Positions 4,986 to 9,297 of a stretch of DNA of 9,297 nucleotides are shown in pieces. Position 1 is the first letter of the stretch. Each line of letters opens with the position of its first letter. The stretch comes from UBA1172 sp049889655 (lineage in GTDB: Bacteria; Pseudomonadota; Alphaproteobacteria; Puniceispirillales; UBA1172): NCBI GenBank assembly GCA_049889655.1, contig JBMHCY010000106.1, positions 1-9,297 of the forward strand, written 5' to 3'. Both the position numbers and the translations under genes were made by a program. The notes beneath the pieces were generated by a model. The model was not told the DNA's origin. It made no database searches and saw nothing but the letters and a program-made list of their open reading frames with translations.

Positions 4986-7900
4986 TTACTGCATTTCCCT
5001 GACCGCGGACACCCCAGGCAGGGCCTTGGCCATCTGGCGGAAGCCCGAAGACAGGTTATGACGCCCGGGAACGGTGATCATCACATCCCTGTCTTCAGCC
5101 GTGATCCTGATCCGCAGCCGCTCGCCTCCGGCCCCGACACGGGTGAGCCCGTCACGGATAGCCTCGAGCGGGCGGGTATCGGCAAGGTGCAGGTCAACAC
5201 CACGGCTTTTCCGGAAAGCCACCTCATCAAGCATCTGCATCTTGAAGGCACGCAAGCGCGGCCCGCCCTCTTCCATCGTCGCTTGAACATGGATAAGCAG
5301 GGGAGATTCACTGTCGAGGAAAGGCCGCGCTGCATCCAGCGTATCCGAGAACAGCGTGACCTCAAAAGTGCCGGTCTGGTCGGTGAACTGGACAAAGGCA
5401 AACCGGTTGCCCTTGGCGGAAGTCCTGATCTGCTTGGCGGTCACCACACCGGCCAGTTTCAGCGGCTTGTCACTGCCCCGCTGGCTGATGGCCTCTTCGA
5501 GTTTCGTTGACGGCGTCACATCGAGCCCCGCCAGTTTTTCGGCATAGTCATCGAGCGGATGCGCCGAAATATAGAGCCCGAGCGCAGCATACTCGTTTTC
5601 CAGCTTCTCCTTGCCGGTGGCTTCCGGCACATCGGGGAGAGTCAGCCCGAAACCGGCCTCGGCAGCATCCCCGAAGAGATTATCCTGGGCCGATTCCTGC
5701 TCCCGCCGGATCGCCGCACCATGGGCGATGATCATATCCATGCCGGAAATCAGCCGGTTCCGGTTGGGCTCGATCCCGTCCAGCGCCCCGGCTTTGACAA
5801 GGTTTTCGAGCATCCGGCGGCTGTTCACATGGGCCAGGCGGCTGGCAAAATCATCCACCGAGGCAAAAGCCCCATGGGCCTCACGTTCTTCGACCAGAAG
5901 CCGCATCGCCTCCATGCCGACATTCCGCACCGCCCCCAGCGCATAGCGGATCGCCGGGCCGGAAGCTGTTTCTTCGACAACAAAGCCGGGATGCGAATGG
6001 TTGATATCGGGCGGCAGGATGGTGATCCCCTGATGCTGGCAATCCTGGCGGAAGACAGAAATCTTGTCAGTATTGCCGGCATCGAGGGTCATGGATGCAG
6101 CCAGGAAATCCGCTGGATAATGCGCCTTCAGCCAGGCTGTCTGCCAGGCGATCAGGGCATAGGCTGCCGCGTGGGATTTGTTGAACCCGTATCCGGCGAA
6201 AGCGGCAATCTGGTCAAAAATCTCGCCCGCGAGTTTGCCATCAATCGCGTTATCGGCAGAACCCTCTACAAAAGTCTCGCGCTGGGCATCCATTTCCGCC
6301 TTGATCTTCTTGCCCATGGCCCGACGCAGGATATCGGCCCCGCCGAGGGTATACCCGGCCAGACGCTGGGCCGCCTGCTGCACCTGCTCCTGATAGATCA
6401 TAATGCCGTAGGTTTCAGCGAGGATCGGCTCCAGTTCCGGGTGCATATACCGCACTTCTTCCCGGCCATGCTTGCGGCTCACATAACTGGGGATATTGTC
6501 CATCGGCCCGGGGCGGTAGAGCGCCACCACGGCGATAATATCCTCAAAACGGTCAGGCTGAAGCCCACGCAGCACATCCCGCATCCCGCTCGATTCCAGC
6601 TGGAAGACACCGACAGTATCGCCGCGCGACAGCATGGCGAAGGTTTTCTCATCGGCAAGCGGGATATCCTCCAGCGTCATCTGGATCCCGCGCCGAGCCA
6701 TCGAGGCAAGGGTTTCCTGCAACACGGTCAGAGTCTTGAGCCCAAGGAAATCAAACTTGACGAGACCGGCCTTTTCCACCCATTTCATGTTGAACTGCGT
6801 GACCGGCATATCCGACCGCGGGTCACGATAGAGCGGCACAAGTTCCGGCAGGTTCCGATCCCCGATCACCAGCCCCGCGGCATGAGTCGAAGCATGACGG
6901 TAGAGCCCTTCCAGACGGCAGGACACCCGCACCAATTCGGCCACCTCGGCATCCGCTTCGGTTTCACGCCGCAGCTCTTCCTCCGAGGCAAGGGCCTGTT
7001 CCAGGGTCACCGGATTGGCCGGGTTGCTGGGCACAAGTTTGGCGATCCTGTCCACCTGGCCATAGGGCAGCCCCATCACCCGGCCGACATCACGCAGGGC
7101 AGCACGCGCCTGCAACGAGCCGAAAGTGATAATCTGGGCAACTTTATCAACCCCGTATTTCTGCTGAACATAATCGATCACCTCATCACGGCGGTCCTGA
7201 CAGAAATCGATATCGAAATCGGGCATCGACACCCGCTCGGGATTAAGGAAGCGTTCAAACAGCAACCCCCAGCGGATCGGATCAAGATCGGTGATCGTCA
7301 GCGCATAGGCGACGAGCGACCCGGCCCCGGAACCACGACCCGGGCCAACGGGGATCCCCTGTTTCTTGGCCCATGAGATGAAATCCGAGACGATCAGGAA
7401 ATACCCGGCAAACCCCATCTGGATGATGATCCCGAGTTCCATCTCAAGCCGTTCGGCATAGGCCTTGCGGGCTTCGGCATCATCACGGATCGAGGCAAAT
7501 TCCGGCGTGGCAAAGCGGTTTTCCAGCCCCTCGGCGGCCTGTTGACGGAGGAAATCTTCTTCGGGCATCCCCGCGGGCACGGCAAATGCCGGCAGGATGG
7601 GCTTCCGCGACGGCACCCGAAAGGCGCAGCGGCGGGCGATCACCACCGTGTTGGCCACGGCCTCAGGCAGATCGGCAAAAAGAGCCACCATATCGGCACT
7701 GCTTTTCAGGTAATGGTGATCCGTCTCGCGGCGGCGGTTGTCATCCGCCAGGGTGGTCGATTGCGAAATGCAGAGCAGCACATCATGCGCCGCCGCATCT
7801 TCGGCCCGGGCAAAATAGCAGTCATTGGTTGCGACAAGCGGCAGATCACGGTCATAGGCCAGGCTGATCAGCCCCTCCTCGATGGCTGCTTCCCGGGCAA

Positions 7901-8414
7901 GGCCATGACGCTGGACCTCAATATAAAGACGGTTGTCAAAATGCGGCAAGAGTGCCTCAAGCCGTTGCCGGGCGAGATCATGCTGGCCATCGGCAATAGG
8001 GGCCGCGATGAAACCATGACGCGCCCCACCCGTCAGCAAGAGCAACCCTTCGCTGTGGCCGGCAAGCGCATCGATACGGATCTCCGGCTCGTCATTTTCG
8101 GTAAGCAATGCCGCCGAGATCAGGATAGAGAGATTCTGCCAGCCGATTTCGTTCTGAACCAGCAGAGCCACTTCACCGCGGCCGGTTTCATCGGCCAGCA
8201 TGACCTGAGCACCGATGATTGGCTGAATACCAGCGGCAGCGGCCAGATCAGAGAACTCAAGTGCGGCAAAGGCGTTGAACGTGTCGGTCACCGCCACCGC
8301 AGGCTGGCCTTCAGCCTTGACAGCATCCACGAGGGCTTGCGGCTTAAACATCCCTTCGGCAAGCGAATAGGCGGAATGGGTGCGGAGATGAATAAAGAGC
8401 GGTTCGTCAGCCAT
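4986..8414 (-). CDS. dnaE: DNA polymerase III subunit alpha (replicative polymerase)
   Basis: DnaE is the polymerizing subunit of the chromosomal replicase. The 1142-residue protein (E. coli 1160) is complete. Domains in order: PHP (about 5-270), polymerase palm, thumb and fingers (about 285-830), helix-hairpin-helix region (LENLVKAGALDG, 869-880), clamp-binding pentapeptide QDNLF (910-914), OB fold (about 984-1065) and a C-terminal tau-binding region. The catalytic aspartates are present as D401 and D403 in PDFDID, and D555 in FDFLG, at the same numbers as in E. coli. In the PHP domain, Arg11 stands where active PHP domains have a metal-binding His, and Thr45 follows Asp44 where a His is usual, so this domain is probably not a nuclease, as in E. 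coli. Proofreading would then need a separate DnaQ. An in-frame stop lies two codons upstream of the ATG, which limits the start to 8414. The Shine-Dalgarno match is poor. lolD ends 81 bases upstream. Confidence 0.98.
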   Translation of the reverse strand: MADEPLFIHLRTHSAYSLAEGMFKPQALVDAVKAEGQPAVAVTDTFNAFAALEFSDLAAAAGIQPIIGAQVMLADETGRGEVALLVQNEIGWQNLSILISAALLTENDEPEIRIDALAGHSEGLLLLTGGARHGFIAAPIADGQHDLARQRLEALLPHFDNRLYIEVQRHGLAREAAIEEGLISLAYDRDLPLVATNDCYFARAEDAAAHDVLLCISQSTTLADDNRRRETDHHYLKSSADMVALFADLPEAVANTVVIARRCAFRVPSRKPILPAFAVPAGMPEEDFLRQQAAEGLENRFATPEFASIRDDAEARKAYAERLEMELGIIIQMGFAGYFLIVSDFISWAKKQGIPVGPGRGSGAGSLVAYALTITDLDPIRWGLLFERFLNPERVSMPDFDIDFCQDRRDEVIDYVQQKYGVDKVAQIITFGSLQARAALRDVGRVMGLPYGQVDRIAKLVPSNPANPVTLEQALASEEELRRETEADAEVAELVRVSCRLEGLYRHASTHAAGLVIGDRNLPELVPLYRDPRSDMPVTQFNMKWVEKAGLVKFDFLGLKTLTVLQETLASMARRGIQMTLEDIPLADEKTFAMLSRGDTVGVFQLESSGMRDVLRGLQPDRFEDIIAVVALYRPGPMDNIPSYVSRKHGREEVRYMHPELEPILAETYGIMIYQEQVQQAAQRLAGYTLGGADILRRAMGKKIKAEMDAQRETFVEGSADNAIDGKLAGEIFDQIAAFAGYGFNKSHAAAYALIAWQTAWLKAHYPADFLAASMTLDAGNTDKISVFRQDCQHQGITILPPDINHSHPGFVVEETASGPAIRYALGAVRNVGMEAMRLLVEEREAHGAFASVDDFASRLAHVNSRRMLENLVKAGALDGIEPNRNRLISGMDMIIAHGAAIRREQESAQDNLFGDAAEAGFGLTLPDVPEATGKEKLENEYAALGLYISAHPLDDYAEKLAGLDVTPSTKLEEAISQRGSDKPLKLAGVVTAKQIRTSAKGNRFAFVQFTDQTGTFEVTLFSDTLDAARPFLDSESPLLIHVQATMEEGGPRLRAFKMQMLDEVAFRKSRGVDLHLADTRPLEAIRDGLTRVGAGGERLRIRITAEDRDVMITVPGRHNLSSGFRQMAKALPGVSAVREMQ

Positions 8415-8495
8415 GCCCTATTCTGTCGCCACGCCGAGATGGTGGCAAGCACGGGCTCCAAGGGCTTCTATCATCAGGGGTTCTTGCCGCGCCGA

Positions 8496-9191
8496 TCAAC
8501 CGTCGATGATACGGCCGCCCCGAATCGTCAGGACTCTGTCCATGCGCGCCGCCAGATCGGTGTTGTGTGTCACCACCAGCCCTGCTGTACCCGTCGACCG
8601 AATAATCGCGGCGAGATGGGCAAAGACATCAGCGGCGGTTTCCGGGTCAAGATTGCCGGTCGGCTCATCCGCCAGCAGCAGCCCCGGGGCATTGGAGACA
8701 CCCCGGGCGATCGCGACCCGCTGCTGTTCACCACCGGAAAGCAGCCCCGGCCGGTGCTCTTTCCTGTCCTGCAAGCCCACCATGGCGAGCAGTTCATCGG
8801 CCCTTGATCCGGCTTCCTTGCGGCTGAGCCCGGCCAGCATCTGAGGGATGATGATGTTCTCGCGGGCACTGAATTCAGGCAAGAGGCGGTGAAACTGAAA
8901 AACGAACCCAATCTCACGCGAGCGAACCCGGGCACGTTCACGGCTGCCCATGCGCATGGTCGGTTTGCCCTTGATCGACACCGCCCCGCGATCTGGCTGT
9001 TCCAGCAATCCGGCAATGTTGAGCAGCGTTGATTTACCGCAGCCACTGGGCCCGATTAGCGCCACCATTTCGCCGGGCCTGATTTCAAGCGATGCCGATT
9101 GCAGCACATGGAGACGGCCGCCTCCCTGAGCAAAGGATTTGTCGATCTCGTGCAGAGTCAGCACGGGCTTTTCCGCCATGGCCTTATCCAT
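8496..9191 (-). CDS. lolD: Lipoprotein-releasing system ATP-binding protein
   Basis: LolD is the cytoplasmic ATPase of the LolCDE-type ABC transporter, which extracts lipoproteins from the inner membrane and hands them to LolA. The 231-residue protein (E. coli 233) shows Walker A GPSGCGKST (47-55), the Q-loop Gln99 within FVFQFHRLLPEF, the signature LSGGEQQ (151-157), Walker B LLLADEP (171-177) followed by TGNLD, and the switch His209. The FQFH-LLPEF-A-EN stretch after the Q-loop is characteristic of LolD and argues against a MacB or FtsE assignment. Two Met codons are possible starts (residues 1 and 5). The first is preferred because GGAGG at 9201-9205 is 9 bases upstream. Its start overlaps the end of the permease gene by 8 bases, which suggests translational coupling and equal stoichiometry. 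Confidence 0.95.
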   Translation of the reverse strand: MDKAMAEKPVLTLHEIDKSFAQGGGRLHVLQSASLEIRPGEMVALIGPSGCGKSTLLNIAGLLEQPDRGAVSIKGKPTMRMGSRERARVRSREIGFVFQFHRLLPEFSARENIIIPQMLAGLSRKEAGSRADELLAMVGLQDRKEHRPGLLSGGEQQRVAIARGVSNAPGLLLADEPTGNLDPETAADVFAHLAAIIRSTGTAGLVVTHNTDLAARMDRVLTIRGGRIIDG

Positions 9192-9297
9192 ACCGCAGGG
9201 CCTCCGCCGGGGCTATTCTTGAGGCCCGCCAGGCCGGATAAATGCTGGCCAGGAAAGACAGCCCCATGGCCATGATGATGATCATCAACACCTCCAG
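9184..9297 (-). CDS. lolC: LolC/LolE-family lipoprotein-releasing permease, C-terminal end only
   Basis: Only the last 37 codons and the TAA stop are inside the window. They encode a hydrophobic segment (LEVLMIIIMAMGLSFLASIY) followed by PAWRASRIAPAEALRYG. A final membrane helix followed by YPAWRAxRxxPxEALRY is the typical end of LolC/LolE and of related FtsX-like permeases. The 8-base overlap with lolD confirms the pairing as a transporter operon. The sequence cannot tell whether this is LolC or LolE, nor whether the organism has one or two such permeases. Confidence 0.8.
   Translation of the reverse strand: MEVLMIIIMAMGLSFLASIYPAWRASRIAPAEALRYG
9201..9205 (-). promoter_or_regulatory. Ribosome binding site of lolD, inside the lolC end
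   Basis: GGAGG on the minus strand lies 9 bases before the ATG at 9191 and 21 bases before the second Met codon of lolD. It therefore supports the upstream start. It is embedded in the coding sequence of the permease, consistent with coupled translation. Confidence 0.65.

Noticed and set aside
5559..7376. Long plus-strand open frame (605 codons) opposite dnaE
   Set aside because: It is fully antisense to a clearly conserved polymerase with intact catalytic motifs. Its translation shows no recognisable domain. The codon bias of dnaE leaves few antisense stops, which explains its length.
4986..8414. PHP domain of DnaE as an active proofreading nuclease
   Set aside because: Key metal-ligand positions are replaced (Arg11, Thr45), as in the inactive E. 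coli PHP domain.
8444..8488. Inverted repeat GGCAAG/CTTGCC in the lolD-dnaE gap
   Set aside because: The arms are only 6 bases with a loop of over 30 bases and no T-run. It is likely chance.
7542..8807. Plus-strand open frame of 421 codons across the dnaE and lolD ends
   Set aside because: It is antisense to two real genes and the gap between them, with no plausible start context and no recognisable protein features.

Overview
This window is a block of conserved housekeeping genes from a bacterium, all read from the minus strand. The proteins and the gene order lolC-lolD-dnaE and rpsB-tsf-pyrH-frr-uppS-cdsA fit an alphaproteobacterium. GC content is moderately high (judged by eye, not counted). 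I cannot name the genus from the sequence alone. There are no RNA genes, insertion sequences, CRISPR arrays, phage genes or signs of recent transfer.

In transcription order (right to left): the C-terminal end of a LolC/LolE permease (9184-9297) overlaps lolD (8496-9191) by 8 bases. An 81-base gap leads to dnaE (4986-8414). A 193-base gap (4793-4985) holds a candidate promoter and a roughly 130-nt structured leader for rpsB. Then come rpsB (3917-4792) and tsf (2948-3868), a strong intrinsic terminator (2893-2924), pyrH (2104-2868), frr (1533-2087), uppS (774-1517) and cdsA, cut by the left edge (1-767).

The genes fall into functional groups: lipoprotein release from the inner membrane (LolC, LolD), chromosome replication (DnaE), translation (S2, EF-Ts, RRF), UMP phosphorylation (PyrH), and the first committed steps of the lipid carrier and phospholipid pathways (UppS, CdsA). 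Short gaps between pyrH, frr, uppS and cdsA (16, 15 and 6 bases) suggest one transcript. uppS, cdsA and dnaE lack a clear Shine-Dalgarno sequence, and for uppS and cdsA the tight spacing suggests translational coupling.

I found no undescribed biological system here. The points most worth checking are regulatory or small-scale: the terminator that leaves pyrH almost no room for its own promoter, the foldable rpsB leader with an in-frame 27-codon ORF, several unusual residues in otherwise well-conserved UppS motifs, and an acidic repeat tail on ribosomal protein S2.
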